Position numbers and translations under genes: made by a program. From Hysterium pulicare CBS 123377 (Eukaryota > Ascomycota > Dothideomycetes > Hysteriales > Hysteriaceae), in the NCBI GenBank assembly GCA_000467715.1, contig AJFK01000546.1:62001-126000 (forward strand): a stretch of DNA of 64,000 nt, read 5' to 3'. Positions 32,501 to 44,673 of this stretch are shown piece after piece. A model generated the notes under the pieces. The model saw only the letters and a program-made list of their open reading frames with translations, was not told where the DNA came from and ran no database searches. Every line of letters starts with the position of its first letter. Within the stretch, counting starts at the first letter, position 1.

Positions 32501-35500
32501 AACAGTGTCATAAACCTCCTTAGACAGCTCTTCGCTGATGATGTCCCAAAAGTTGTATCCCGGAAGGTTGCAATGGCCCAAAACATGCATACATATAACC
32601 GTGCATTCAAGATATACGTTGTCGGATCGAATACCACTCTCCCGCTTTCCGAGGTTTCCATTCGACTTTAGGAAATTGCGTAACTCGGAGGATCCGTTGC
32701 GGCGTAGGCTTTTGACCACTAACTTGATCATTCTCTTCGCCAAAGAATCTAAATCAATTTTTGCAACGACTTCGACGTTAGAATGCCGTGCTATCTGTGC
32801 GATTCTGATGGTGAGTAGAAGGAGGTAAGTCAAAGGGCGGATCTGCTGCTGCTCGGCGACCGATGTGGTTATTTCGTTAGACGCTGATATAGTTGCAGTT
32901 GTGTCGATACTCGTGATGTTGTTAAAAAGAAGTTCCAGCATGCTTTGCATTTTCGTGACGAACGTGTGACGGTCAATAGGATCGAGAAAGCTTAAAGTAG
33001 TTGAGAAATATGTAACGAGAGCTCTAAGGAAGTTTGAAGTATCTGATAGTATTTTGGTAGGAAGGTTTCTGCCCTGGAAGCTCTGAAGTTTTTGTGATGC
33101 ACACCCGTCCAGGGGGTTCCAGATCTTCTGCATGACGGACACCAATTCGGAAAAGACATCCTCAGTCCATGGTCCGCAGCGTATGCTTCTCTCATCGCAC
33201 CAGATAGTGCGATGTCCAGTCGGTATATCAAGATCCCTTTGCATACCACGAAGGTAGCTACATAATTGTCCACTGCCTATGAAGGTCGTCGAATGAAAAA
33301 AAGTTCCGATTTCGAGAGGGAAACAGTCGAAACTTATAGTGTAGTGGACGCCGAAAGGACCTAACCCAAGGAGCGTAGCTTGGTCTGCAACGACACGTGG
33401 GGAGTTCACAACATGGCGCAGGAAATCCCCGGGAGGTGGATCGCTCGGTTGTCGAAAATGTCTAGCATCTGCGTCCACTCTTCTGGCAGGACGTTTCCGG
33501 GGAAAGCGGGAGTGTTTGTCCGCTTTCGCATCTTTCGAGATTTGCGCATTAACTGTGGCCGCAGTAGGATCGAGAAATTGAGGAAGAGGCTCTTCATCAT
33601 CAAGGAACCTCGCGAGTTGGGGATTTCTCGAAGGACCACTCGTTGCTTCTTGTAAGAACTGACGCTCTTTGCGTTGAAGGCCTTGCCTGAACGCCGGTTT
33701 GGGATTGATCAAGTTATAATCCGACTCTAGTCGTTCCAATTGAGCAGTGCGATACGAGGGCGGTTTTGCCAAGACGCGACGGGATGGAGGATTCGCAGCA
33801 GGCGACTCCTTGCTCGAACCATCAGGTAGAGAATGAGGTACTGATGTTGGGCGAGACTGAAAAAGAGAAAGATCCAGTTGATCTTGATGGAATCTTGATC
33901 CTGGGGTTTGATTTTTGACAGGAATAACCGTTCGGCTTCTGAATCGTTTCCCAATAGGGTTTGGTAATCGCTGTTGTTGATTGTCGACGCGATCTCTCAA
34001 TGGCTGACGCGGTTCGCAACTTCGAATGGAATCGTCGAACTTGGAAGAAGGCATGAAAGCCCCCTGTCTCCACTGCCGCAAAGGCAGATTAGCCTCTTCG
34101 GTATCCGCCAATGTTTGCAACCTGATGCATTTATTCCTTGGGCTCTGTCGTCCCCGATCAGGTCCCCGAAGTGCTTGTCTTGCCGCTATTCTGATGAACT
34201 GTGGTATCCTGCTGCCTGTAGCTTTAGATTTGATGACATCAGAATCAAGAATACTTAGATGAGGAACAGTAATCTTAGGAGGCTTCCGCAGTGTCGATTT
34301 GGTTGTTCCGAGTTGGCGTCGTTTTAGGGATCCTACAGAGGCTGCTTTATCTAGGCGAACGTCTTGAGAGAGTTTTGGACGCTTTTTTGGCACGCCAAAG
34401 GTCTCGGTCAACTTCTGCTGGCGTTTGCGCCTCTTTACTCCATAGGATTTCATCACCGACTTCGACGGTGCCATGTAGTCAATCTCGTCATTCTCCATGT
34501 CCTCGAGGGTGTCGTCGGCACCGACTTGATTGAAATTAAGAGCTGCATGCGAAGGCGTAGGACTTCGGCCGGGACTCGTTTTCTCCCGACTAAACGGCTC
34601 AGAATCATCATCCGACTCGTCGGGAATAATGATAACTCCTTTTGATTTCACGGGTATTGACGAATGTTGGACAGATTTAATAACCTTCTGTGCAATCCCA
34701 CGATGAGTTTCAGCCTTAGTTGGCGATATGTCTCGAGATCTCTGGCAATGGCCTTGATGTTTGTTTTGAGCTTGAAGGTCAAGCCTTAGCCACGAAGCTG
34801 GTAGAACTCCTCTAATTCTCTTTCCGACTTGTTTCAGTTGGGTCGAGCTGCTCCTGTCAGAACCGGAATCCGAAGACTCTGTGTCGGAAGAAAACTCTTC
34901 TGTGAGGGTAGTTGCTAGTAGATTACGAGGTCGTTGGGTCATACTATCGCGGGGCGAACTGTCAGAAGCCGGGTGTATGATACTTGTGTGTGAGGAGCGA
35001 TTGCTTGACGAAATTATTGGAGTGGGTAACTGAACTACTTGAATGTCGCTTGCCCTCCTAATGGAGTTATTTGTAGCGAGCTCCTTTGCGTGCATTGGTG
35101 GACTGCTGGAATATGGTGGCGATGGAGGTACATTGTACACATCCCCAAGACTGACACTTCTGGACTCATCAATCGGTACGGAAGGAAATTCGGTCTCCTG
35201 GATTAGGTCATAGTCAGACCGTTCTGGACTGAATCGGTGGGTCAGCTTGCGTCGTTTGATGCTGGCTTGCACACCGGTGGTCTCAAAGGTATCGCGATAT
35301 CTTTGGACTTCACCTCGTGTAACACCAATGTCGGATGGACGGACGACATTCGTCCGTCTATGTCTGTCGATTGGCTTTGTGTTCAACGGGGAACGATGGT
35401 CGATCTCAGGAGGACTGCTGTATGGACTTCTCTGCCCAGGTTCAAATTCCCGCTCTTGTGGCTCCATGCTTTGGGCATCATGACTGTGTTGAATGCCATC

Positions 35501-36130
35501 AGTGGTAACGTGGACGGGTCTGATTCCTCGGGCTTTGAGGGTCTGACGGTATCGTTCCCCTTCTAACAGGTACGGATGCAACTGGATGGGATTTCGTCGC
35601 CTAAAAGTACGGCCATTGTTTTTGTCCATGATAGTTTGTCCCGATGGCTTAGTTATGACGATCTGTACATTGGCCCCGAGTCTTTTTGAGTCAGGCAAGC
35701 GAGGAGAAGCATTGTCTCTGGGACCATTGTGATCACTCTCAGATTCGGAACTACTCAGCTCGCTGAGAGAAGAAGACGAGAAAATATCAGCTATCGGAGG
35801 TAGCTTCGAGATAGGTAGATGCCTAGTCTCGTCTTGAGAATCGTTTTGAGGTGGAGTCGAGGGATCGGCAACGTAGGGAGGCCCATCTACATTCCGAAAG
35901 AATGGCAACGATGCCTCATCACGTACGTGATGGATCTCCTTCGGGGGTGAGGGTTCGACCAACACATCCTATATGAATCAGCAACCCATTGTGCTTCCAT
36001 GGACAAAGGTACAAACCTGGCGGGGTGCAGGAGACTGCTTGGGGGACAAGGAGGGTAGAGAAAGAGTGAGATCTAAGACTTCATCTTCATCCGAATCTTG
36101 GACGAAGCCGGTGTCTCGCCATCTTGACAT
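29573..36130 (-). CDS. MMS22: MMS22/Mus7-family DNA replication-repair protein
   Basis: Two exons on the minus strand (36130-36017 and 35968-29573) with a 48-nt intron give 2169 residues, the longest protein here. The start MSRWRDTGFVQDSDEDEV is typical of Mus7 proteins. The first ~850 residues are disordered, rich in Ser, Arg and Pro with basic clusters. The ordered C-terminal half carries family blocks such as CFENAWYDAFTLLPFVEFD, LMKTWGWRKCETMLGAVFDF, FFAQNGLRQLRHEESRGSP, RSIAWRFIPNHGR, DALRNHHDILCTLYWASP and CRLSVRAWANLARFQM. In yeast, Mms22 joins the Rtt101-Mms1 cullin ligase and helps recombination at stalled forks in the nucleus. Length matches filamentous-fungal orthologues (about 2000-2200). 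It is head to head with a 54-residue protein. Confidence 0.92.
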
Positions 36131-36329
36131 TGGGCGGCGCGTCAAGCATGTCGTCTTGAGCTTCGTCGAGGTAATTGATTGTTGTGTGTCCTTCATGACT
36201 GGCGAACTAGCGCGACGAAGTTAGAGACGCGCAACGCGCTATTATGTAATCACTAACTAATGGACTTCGGATATCCAGGACTCTTTGCCAGTCTGCCAAC
36301 GTCTTCAGAGCAGGTTTAACTATTATGCC
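36131..36329. promoter_or_regulatory. Shared 199-bp upstream region of MMS22 and the 54-residue protein
   Basis: One of the shortest divergent intervals in the window. No specific site assigned. Confidence 0.5.
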
Positions 36330-36552
36330 ATGGGCGCATTAAGAGGTCTCTTTCCAGTCCTCCTGGCCACCGTATGTGGTGTCTTCACCGGTGCGTCCCA
36401 GCGCACAATACAAACTTTGAATGCGGTGGTGCTAATTGAAACCCGAAGCTAAATCAGCACTTGATCCGGTGTTTAAAGAGCATCAGAGGAAACGAATTCA
36501 GGAGGAACAAAGGCAGTTGGACACACCATTCGACCTCCCAACCAATCACTAA
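36330..36552 (+). CDS. 54-residue membrane microprotein, function unknown
   Basis: Two short exons (36330-36390 and 36449-36552) split by a 58-nt intron with a GCTAAT branch give 54 residues. The first 19 form a hydrophobic helix (MGALRGLFPVLLATVCGVFT); the rest is a charged amphipathic tail with KEHQRKRIQEEQRQL, ending PTNH. The layout, one N-terminal transmembrane helix plus a short helical tail, looks like small mitochondrial inner-membrane or assembly proteins, but that is inference. Support comes from a clean intron joining the two frames and from its position opposite MMS22. I cannot name an orthologue. Confidence 0.65.
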
Positions 36553-36941
36553 CTTCCAGAAAAGATTCACAAAAAATGATTCACCTCCAGCCTTTGCAGT
36601 CCAAGATGGGAATGATAGTCCAGAGCGCGATAAACATTCTGCTGTAACACCTGTCACTTCCAAGTCGGTGCCAACGGGATTGCGGTCGGTGTTTAGTTTC
36701 TGGGCATGGGAAAGAGGCAAAGAGGAGTCGAAAGCGGCCGTCAAAGGGGGGGAGCAACCTATAACTTCGAAGCAATCGCCTTCAGGCCCCGAGTAGTCTA
36801 ATTGAAGTTCAGAAGGATCCACAGGACCATCCACGATTGTTTCTCATGTGAGAAGCGTCAAAACCCACATCCCATGTTCGATGAAGTGTCTTGTTGATAA
36901 ATTTGAGATCCAATCCCAGGGATTTAGATATATCAATTTGT

Positions 36942-38164
36942 CTACAGACCTAGAGCTCTCCCTAAATCATTCCACCGACCTTTTCGAAGCGGATCCAGGT
37001 TTCTGAGGGCTTCGAGCCAGGATCGCATGTCCATAGTCGTAAATACCTTAGTGCTGCCACCTTCAATATCACGACAACAAGCCGCGCAGTGCAATAGTGC
37101 TTCATATATATACTTGCAATCCTCCTCGTCTTCGAGAATCTCTCGAATGGACTCGATTTCATGTTCATAGTAAACTAACCGATCATGATTGGTAAGTTTT
37201 ACCAGTGGGGCATCTCGTCCAAGGCAGTTCGGCGAAAGGGTGCTCATTAGGAATTGGTGATAGTACCAAATCGACTGGTCGAATGGATCGGTATTGATGG
37301 CTGAACTGATGAGGGTCAATTCATCCTCAAACATCTTCTTCCTTGCGGCGACATCAGCGCCGCGGTCGTCAAGCAGACGTGGAATTAGTTTGCTTCTATT
37401 GTGCCATGCCGAAAAGTTGGATAGGTTAGTGTTGATCATCTTAGTCGTGTATTCGAATTCCAATTCTACCATGCTTCGATCTGAAGCTGGAGCTGCTTCA
37501 CTAGGATCCGGGAGGCCTGGTACGCGCTGTAGCTGAGCTACAACGAACCGTCGGTAATTCCACGCATGAAAATTTCGGCTGTCAGCAGCAAGCATCTTGC
37601 CCACGAGATGCAGTTCTCCCTGCCATAGCTTTCGAGCACAAGCAGCTGGCAGCCATGATTCGCCTTGCAGAAGCGTCCAATGTCTGTGGTTCCAAATCCA
37701 ATAGCACTTTGGGAACTGGCGGAGAAGCTTGAACGTGAATTGCAGATCGGCAGTTATGAAGTCATGGACTCCTTTTAATCGAGCTGCAGTATCGGTAGCG
37801 GTAAATTGGTATTGCAGGATACGCCTGCGATGATTCCAGATTGTGTAGAATTCCGGGTTCTCAGCCAGGAGCCTGGTAGTAAGGGCGAGAACCTCAATCG
37901 TGAATTCCCTCTCGGCAACCTGACAAATAGCATCGATTCAGCATCGTTTAAGAAAAGGTCCAAAGCATGCACCGACCTTTGTGTCTACCAAATCGACGAG
38001 ATGCTTGTAGACGTTGATTTGTTGAAGCTCCTTCTGGCGTGCCTCCTCAGTGCGATGGCGGGGGCCTGCAGAGCGCGCCACACCATGCTATGATGTCACA
38101 ATATATTGTCAGTAGATTGGCGAGGCAGTTGAGAAACGGACGAGAGCTCCCTTACGCTTGCCAT
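36942..38164 (-). CDS. BET4: Rab geranylgeranyltransferase alpha subunit
   Basis: Three exons on the minus strand (38164-38156, 38087-37977, 37919-36942; introns 68 and 57 nt) give 365 residues. Exon 1 codes only Met-Ala-Ser; joined to exon 2 it reads MASHGVARSAGPRHRTEEAR, the expected start. Prenyltransferase alpha repeats are clear: NPEFYTIWNHRRRIL, CYWIWNHRHWTLLQ, NFHAWNYRRFVVAQL, NFSAWHNRSKLIPRL and DQSIWYYHQFLMS. With Bet2 it forms geranylgeranyltransferase II, which prenylates Rab GTPases presented by Rab escort protein and so supports vesicle traffic. The 9-nt first exon is short but has a good GTAAGG donor and keeps phase. It is divergent from AMA1. Confidence 0.93.
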
Positions 38165-38487
38165 ATTTCAAGCTCAACACTGACAGTGAGGAGGTGGTGT
38201 TGGTATGGGCAGAAGTTGGTTGGCTGAAGGCGGTGCAAGGATTCGACGTCCCACCTCCTTCCTCGGCACCGATCTCTTCACAACCACCACTCTTTTAAAC
38301 TTCCCTAGGAACCAACATCTTACTCCCAAGTTTACTAACCATCCAGCATCATCCACTATAAGTAGGGAATCACCTCCGCAAGCGATCGAACTTTCTTCCA
38401 TTCTTCCATGTGCAGTTGACATTCGCTCTCAGGAATGCCGAATGCTTTCAGCAGTCCGCCAGTTCGCTCCCTTCGCCTCTAGAGAAT
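38165..38487. promoter_or_regulatory. Shared 323-bp upstream region of BET4 and AMA1
   Basis: A housekeeping gene and a presumed meiosis-specific gene diverge here, so separate control elements are expected. None was assigned. Confidence 0.5.
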
Positions 38488-41399
38488 ATGAATAACCCTC
38501 CTGACGAGACAATACCATCGTATCTGGGGCTGCTAACTCCTCCATCGTCACCAATAAAGCTAGCGCCGGCCTGGTACTCTCGAGGGGAGAAACTGACCCT
38601 GCAAATCCCAAGCTCCCCGTACAAGTCAAGAAGCTGCTTTCTACTCCGACCCAACAGTCCTTTGACGCCCCCTACTTCGCCATCAAGGGCGGAATGTGCT
38701 TCTTCCACTTATCAGTTTATTTCATTGTCATCACCAGTACGACAATTCAAAAAGATATCCAACTACGCGGAACCCTGCCCCCAATCCAACACAAGTCGAA
38801 TCCCTCGACCTGTGATCCGAAAGGCGGCGTCCTTGGATAGCGTACTGTATCTGGATGGATCCGTCGAGATTCGTTCTGCTCATACCGGTAGCGATACTGA
38901 ACAGAGTTCTTCCACTCCTCGGAATCCCGACTTTTTGGACACATCTTTCCTCAGTCGGGCAGAATCACCCCCAAAGCTGGATGAGAATCTGGAGCAGTCA
39001 AACATTGAATCGTGTCGTTCTGAACAAATCCAGAGAAACTCTTCCGGTGGCCCATCTCCAGTTATAAACTTTCCGTCATCTAGCCATTTCAGGTCAAATG
39101 CTCAGACTAGTTCCGAAGCTCCTGGCTTAGAGACACCTTCACGAATTAACAGCGAACTTCCATGCTCTCTCAGCGAAGAACGAAATCAAAAACACTTAAG
39201 CAAGTTGCCCGTGCGTCATGCCAGCTCTCCACTGAGGCCGAGCCAATGGGTAGCACGAGGAGGCTTCTTCACGCCACCGCGGACTGTTAGCCGGACTCCA
39301 GACCGCTTCATTCCATGCCGACGCCCGCCAAATATCACAAGAGAAAGTTTCGAACTAAACAAGTCGACAGATAGGCTGACAGCCACGGAAAGGATCACAC
39401 GAGATGCTCTATCAAGCCCAGACCCCTTCAGCCGGCAACTTCGTAGGAGTGGCAGGCTGAATGACGAACTGCGCATCCTTCGTGAGACGCATTCTATGAT
39501 TGCAGGGCGTTCTATAACGAATCGTCAATCTGCGGGCTTGAGCATTCGTCGCACTTCGTTTTCCGAAAGCCCACGCAGGGTTAGTACGGGTGCTGTCTGG
39601 AATGTCGGCGGCTCCTCCGCGGTTAGCGATACGGTTGTTGGAGTATCCAACGGCAGGGGAGGCCTGCTTGGGAGCGGGACGAATGCACCCTTGTATACAT
39701 CGATGTTCCTTAGCAGATCGGATCCTGAGGCTGAAATGGAGACGTATGAAAGGCGTCTGGCCTTGGCCTTTGATGTCGATCAGTCAAATCGAGTCCTCGG
39801 AGAGACGAGTCCTCCTCACACCCCGACCTCTCCTACCACTTCCCAAAGAGGTTCAGACCGAGACGGTCTCAGTAGTAGCGGGACCAGACATGTCTGGAGG
39901 GATAACACGTGGATAAAAGATGGATCTCCTACGCGTTTGTTCAACTCAAAGAGCCAGGACTTGAATTTCTATATGCTAATGAAGTCTAAAAACAGACAGA
40001 AAATCACTCTTGAGAGATCGAAAACCAGTACCAATTCTGCCTTTCAGATATGTGTAGTCTCAAAGCCTCTAATATGATACTAATAGTGCGCACAGTTTTG
40101 GACGCACCACAGCTACGTGATGATTTCTATTGCTCGTTGCTGGCATACTCTCACACAGCGAAATGCCTAGCCGTGGGACTCGGCAATTTTGTCCACCTAT
40201 GGTCCGAAACGAAAGGTGTCGATACACCCGAATCACTCAACGCATTGCCAGCTTCGGCAGCTCAGGAGGCGGTTCAACACGTGACATCTCTAGCATTCTC
40301 CTCGGTGCAGGGTGGACAAGCTATACTTGCGGTTGGTCGGGCTGATGGCCGGATTGCTCTTTGGAGTCCATTTGATCCCGAACCTCGATTTGACGCTACA
40401 CAACCAAAGCCGGTATCCTGTGTATCATTCCGGCCGACTGTTGTCAAACGACCATCGCTAAGGGACCCGGCCATGATGGTCAATACCGAAGAGCTACTGA
40501 TAGGGGACGAAGTAGGCCATATATATTTCTATGCTGTCGAATGGCCAAGCGAGAACGACAGTGCATTGTTCGGTTGGCACGGTGCGATGACCCTTGTAGC
40601 GAGAATGGCGATGCATACACAGCAAATATGCGGTCTTTCATGGTCATCTGACGGAGAGTATTTTGCAACAGGTGGTAACGATAACATCTGCTTCCTCTTC
40701 GAAACGAAGAAGATCCTTCAGCGCCATAATCCTGCCGAAACTTCAACTGCATTTAACGTACGCTCCGGGCCAAATGGTGAGAGCATCTGGACCGTGATCC
40801 CCGGGCGCGGCACAGTCTTATCCATCGAACCCGGCCGTGAGAAACACAAATGGGAACTCAACGCTGCTGTCAAAGCAATCGCGTTCTGCCCTTGGCAACG
40901 CGGTATACTCGCCATGGGTGGCGGGTCCAATGACCGTTGCATCCACTTCTATCATACAATCTCCGGAGCTTGTCTGGCAACAATCGATTGTGCCGCTCAA
41001 GTTACGTCACTCGTCTGGAGTACGACACGTCGCGAAATCGCTGCCACGTTCGGATTCGCGCAACCCGAACACCCGTTCCGAATCGCCGTCTTCTCGTGGC
41101 CAAGTTGCGAACAGATTGTCGCGATTCCTTGGTATGATGAGAATCGCGCTCTGTACGCTATCCCTTACCCCGGGGGTCCGAATACAGGAAGAGGCAAAGG
41201 CGAGGATGGTGTTTGGTGGAGCAGGACTAGTGAGGAAGGGTGCCTTGTTGTTGCGGCCAGTGATGCCGCTATCAGGTTCCATGAGATTTGGAGCGAGGAG
41301 AAGAAGGCTACAGGGAGCGGAAGTGGGTTATTGGGAGGAAGTGATATTCTGGAGAACTTGCATGGGATTGATAAAGAGGAGCAGCTGACGATCCGCTAA
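38488..41399 (+). CDS. AMA1: Meiotic APC/C activator of the Cdc20/Fzr family (Ama1-like)
   Basis: Two exons (38488-40051 and 40096-41399) with a 44-nt intron give 955 residues. The N-terminal ~270 residues are disordered and Ser/Pro-rich. A C-box, DRFIPCR, is at residues 272-278, and the protein ends in Ile-Arg, the IR tail used by activators to dock on the APC/C. The second exon carries a seven-bladed WD40 domain: VLDAPQLRDDFYCSLLAYS, AVGLGNFVHLWSE, QICGLSWSSDGEYFATGGND, AVKAIAFCPWQRGILAMGGG and TSLVWSTTRREIAATFGF. This layout and the VLDAPxLRDDFY opening fit Ama1, which targets substrates for destruction during meiosis and spore formation, rather than Cdc20 or Cdh1. The intron joins frames only at this donor and acceptor pair. 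Confidence 0.88.
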
Positions 41400-41784
41400 C
41401 AAGCGACTACGCCAGAGCCTTCTACAGGAAGCCTTATGGGATGGTAGCCATGAAGATTGATATGCAATGGTGTGTACGTTACGCATGCCAGAGAGAGGCC
41501 TTGGAAGTTGCGAAGATAATTAGAAGACATCCTTCTGTCCTTCAATAAAGATATTATTCAAGGGAGCTCAAAGGCCTAAATATAACAAAGGGCCTCCCAG
41601 TGTGTATCTCCAGTCTAGATTCCGGCCCTATCAAGCGCCTTGAAATGCATACAAATCAATGCCGTAAGATCTGAACCGTGATACAAATCAGAAAAGAATA
41701 ACCGAAGAAGCAGAAATCTAATGTCTGAGAGAAGAGCCTGGGATCCTAGCCAACTGATATCATATACAAATTACAAGAAGTTCT
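41400..41784. other. Intergenic, convergent 3' ends of AMA1 and DIC1
   Basis: Nothing recognisable apart from expected 3' untranslated sequence. Confidence 0.5.
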
Positions 41785-42833
41785 TTACTCCAACCCCTTC
41801 CACTTTCGATAAATCTTCTTATGTTGTTCCAAAAACAGGAACGTAAGTATTGTATGTGGTCCCACCCGTATAAAACTTGGCACCCAGCCCTTGAACATCC
41901 ACCTGAACCCCTCCGCACTATATATATCCGCCAGCAGTCTTGCAATGCCCTTATTCTCCTTCGCGCTCATCACACGAGTCTTAATAACATCAACAGGCGA
42001 GCAAACAGTAGTAGCCACAAATCCCGCGAGAAAGCTCGCGGTGAAGTGAGTAGTCAGATTGTCCTGGAGTGGAGTATGCGTCAGTAGCACACGCTTGAAC
42101 CCATCATACGTCGCCAACTGGGACGCCGTCATGAGCACAGCTCTTGCCGAATTCGGCCATACGCCTCGCCATAGCGAGCCTATCCCTTCTTCTCGCGACA
42201 TCCGTATCAAGCCATCAATGGCATGCTTGTAGTTGCGCCGTTGTTCGGGAGGTAGTGCGGCATCGTGCTGCATGCGCACGTTGAGAATGTCGCCAGGGTT
42301 GCCGGCTACTCCACCCAGGAAACCGGAGACTGATGCCATGGCAACAAGGTTAAGGAAGGACGGCTCGGATTTGGAGGTGGTAAACCTGTCCTTGAGTTCT
42401 TCGTAGACGCCAAAGCGTGTCATGCTGTACGTCAATTGCCGCAATTGGGCCGCGGACAACTGGGGAGAGAATTAGATTTCTTTGTAGAGCGCATGACATA
42501 GGAAGCGCATGGCCGCTAGAAGTCCTTACACCGCGATATAGCCCAAAAACGCCATCATCTCGAGCTACATGAACGAACATCTGGAGCATATTTCTCTTTG
42601 GTCCATGGTGCGGTTGGGTTTGTAGGCGGACCTTTACTTCTCAATAGGTCAGTAGCTGCGCCTTCACATTCATCGAGGCCTGGCGACAAACCTAAATCCA
42701 GAGGATGCGTAAAACATGCCGCGAAACAGGAAGCAGAGCCTCCAAACCAGAAGGGGTAGTGAATTGGACCCTTTTTGACGTCTTTACTTTTCTTCAGCTC
42801 ATTGGCGCTCACCTGTTTTGCGGTAGCAGACAT
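41785..42833 (-). CDS. DIC1: Mitochondrial dicarboxylate carrier
   Basis: Three exons on the minus strand (42833-42692, 42636-42530, 42459-41785; introns 55 and 70 nt) give 307 residues. Three carrier signatures are seen: THPLDLVKVR (created by joining exons 1 and 2), GNPGDILNVR and CSPVDVIKTR. Other family blocks are PFWFGGSASCFAAC, SAAQLRQLTYSMTRFGVYEE, SLWRGVWPNSARAVLMTASQ and WMFKGWVPSFIRVGPHTILT. Dic1 exchanges malate or succinate for phosphate across the inner mitochondrial membrane. Length is normal for the family (about 300). It is head to head with mitochondrial PheRS. Confidence 0.95.
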
Positions 42834-43092
42834 GATTGCACTGGCATGGTTATGCAGCGCAGTAGTAGCAAAGAAGGCAGGAAGAGAGGGGAATTGAGTA
42901 AAGATAGGCCGGTAGGTGATTGGAGTGAGAGGTACAGCAAAAAAGATTACGGCTGGCTCGGCTGCGTCATTCCACCGATCTGGACCTGCGCCTGCGGAAG
43001 AATCGACGGTCCGCGGCCGAGCTAGCCGCAAGAACCACGAATGTTGATGTTGATGCCTCTCTTTCAACCCGAGTATTGGAGTCTATCACGAC
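42834..43092. promoter_or_regulatory. Shared 259-bp upstream region of two mitochondrial-protein genes
   Basis: DIC1 and the mitochondrial Phe-tRNA synthetase gene diverge from this interval. Co-control is plausible because both products act in mitochondria. A CCGCGG palindrome lies at 43011-43016. Confidence 0.5.
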
Positions 43093-44673
43093 ATGCGATT
43101 GCCAACGACGGTGTGGAGGTATCAGAACTGCTCTCATATCTCAGGAACACGCCCGAGATATTCAGAATGGGCCCGTTCGTGGTTCAAAACTTCCCAATGG
43201 GCGCATTTCTCGTCGTCAGGTAAGGGTCAAATCACATGATATGTCTTTGCTGTCAACATAGTAGACTTTGATCTCTTGAAGTCCTGCACTGCCGAACTTT
43301 GCACAGGATATCAATGGCTGAAGAATACAATAGGACGTTGTCGACAAGACATCACCGTCGAAAGTCGTCAATACAAGACTGACGAATGGATGAACACTCC
43401 TTCCACTATTCTCTCAGCAATATCCCGACGCCTCCATCTTCAAAACGACCACCCAATCGCCATCACCCGTCAACTAATCGAATCTCGTTTTCCAGACTTC
43501 AAATACCATAATTCCCTTTTCCCTGTAGTCTCAGTCGGACAGAACTTTGATTCCCTAGATTTTCCGGCCGACCATCCAGGACGAAGTCGAAGTGATACTT
43601 ATTATATCAATAAGGACACCGTATTACGGACTCATACGTCTGCACACCAAGCAGACACCTACCGCGCAAACGAAAGCGAAGGATTCCTCATCAGTGCGGA
43701 CGTATATAGGCGGGATGCAGTGGATCGAAGTCACTATCCAGTTTTCCATCAGATGGAGGGAGCACGCACGTGGGACCGCAAATCACTTAAATCAGACAGA
43801 GGGCTAGCAGAACAAATATGGACGGATGTAGCCAAGATACCAGCGCACACGGTCAAAGTTGAAGACCCCAACCCTACTGTTCACCCCGAACGCAATCCTT
43901 TACAAGCTCTCGATCATTCGATCGAAGAAGTCGAGGCAATGGCGGCACATCTCAAACGCTCTCTTGAAGACGTAGTTGTGGCAATTTTCACCACTGCACA
44001 AGCAGCTGCTGCCGCTAGCGTTGGCGACTCAGATGTATCGTCTGCTGAAGAAGAGCCCCTGAAAGTACGCTGGGTCGAGGCCTATTTTCCCTTCACATCG
44101 CCGTCTTGGGAGCTCGAGGTATTCTGGCAAGGGGATTGGCTCGAAGTGTTAGGTTGCGGGATCATCAAACAGTCCATTTTGGACAACGCAGGGGTCTCCA
44201 ATCGAGTGGGGTGGGCCTTTGGTCTAGGTCTCGAGCGCATTGCAATGCTACTATTTTCTATTCCTGACATCCGACTGTTTTGGTCAACGGACACTCGGTT
44301 TCTGTCCCAGTTCAGTGCCGAAAGACCGATCCAGCGCTTCTTTCCTTTTTCAAAGCATCCGGCTTGCTTCAAAGACGTCTCGTTCTGGCTGCGGAGCTCT
44401 TCGAGCGGGGCAGGCGGACATAGCCGGCATGCGAGTGCTACTGACTTCCACGAGAACGATGTCATGGAGTTAGCCAGGGATGTTGCGGGCGATCTGGTGG
44501 AAGACGTGCATCTGGTGGATGAATTCGTACATCCAAAGACGGGCCGTAAGAGTCTCTGTTATCGCGCCAACTATCGAAGTCTCGAGCGCACTTTGACTAA
44601 TGAGGAAACGAATGAGCTGCATGAAAAATTCCGGCAGCAGCTCGTTGAAAAGCTTGGCGTTGAGTTAAGGTGA
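43093..44673 (+). CDS. MSF1: Mitochondrial phenylalanyl-tRNA synthetase
   Basis: Two exons (43093-43219 and 43307-44673) with an 87-nt intron give 497 residues. Exon 1 encodes a basic, Ser/Trp-rich presequence (MRLPTTVWRYQNCSHISGTR). The class II synthetase core follows: ILSAISRRLHLQNDHPIAIT, LFPVVSVGQNFDSLDFPADH, motif-2 region HTSAHQADTYRAN and YRRDAVDRSHYPVFHQMEG, and motif 3 GLGLERIAMLLFSIPDIRLF. An FDX-ACB anticodon-binding domain at the C-terminus shows DVHLVDEFVHPKTGRKSLCY. It charges mitochondrial tRNA-Phe as a monomer. The first exon is inferred from phase and a good GTAAGG donor; without it the protein would start at residue 66 of this model (the ATG at 43390). Confidence 0.93.
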
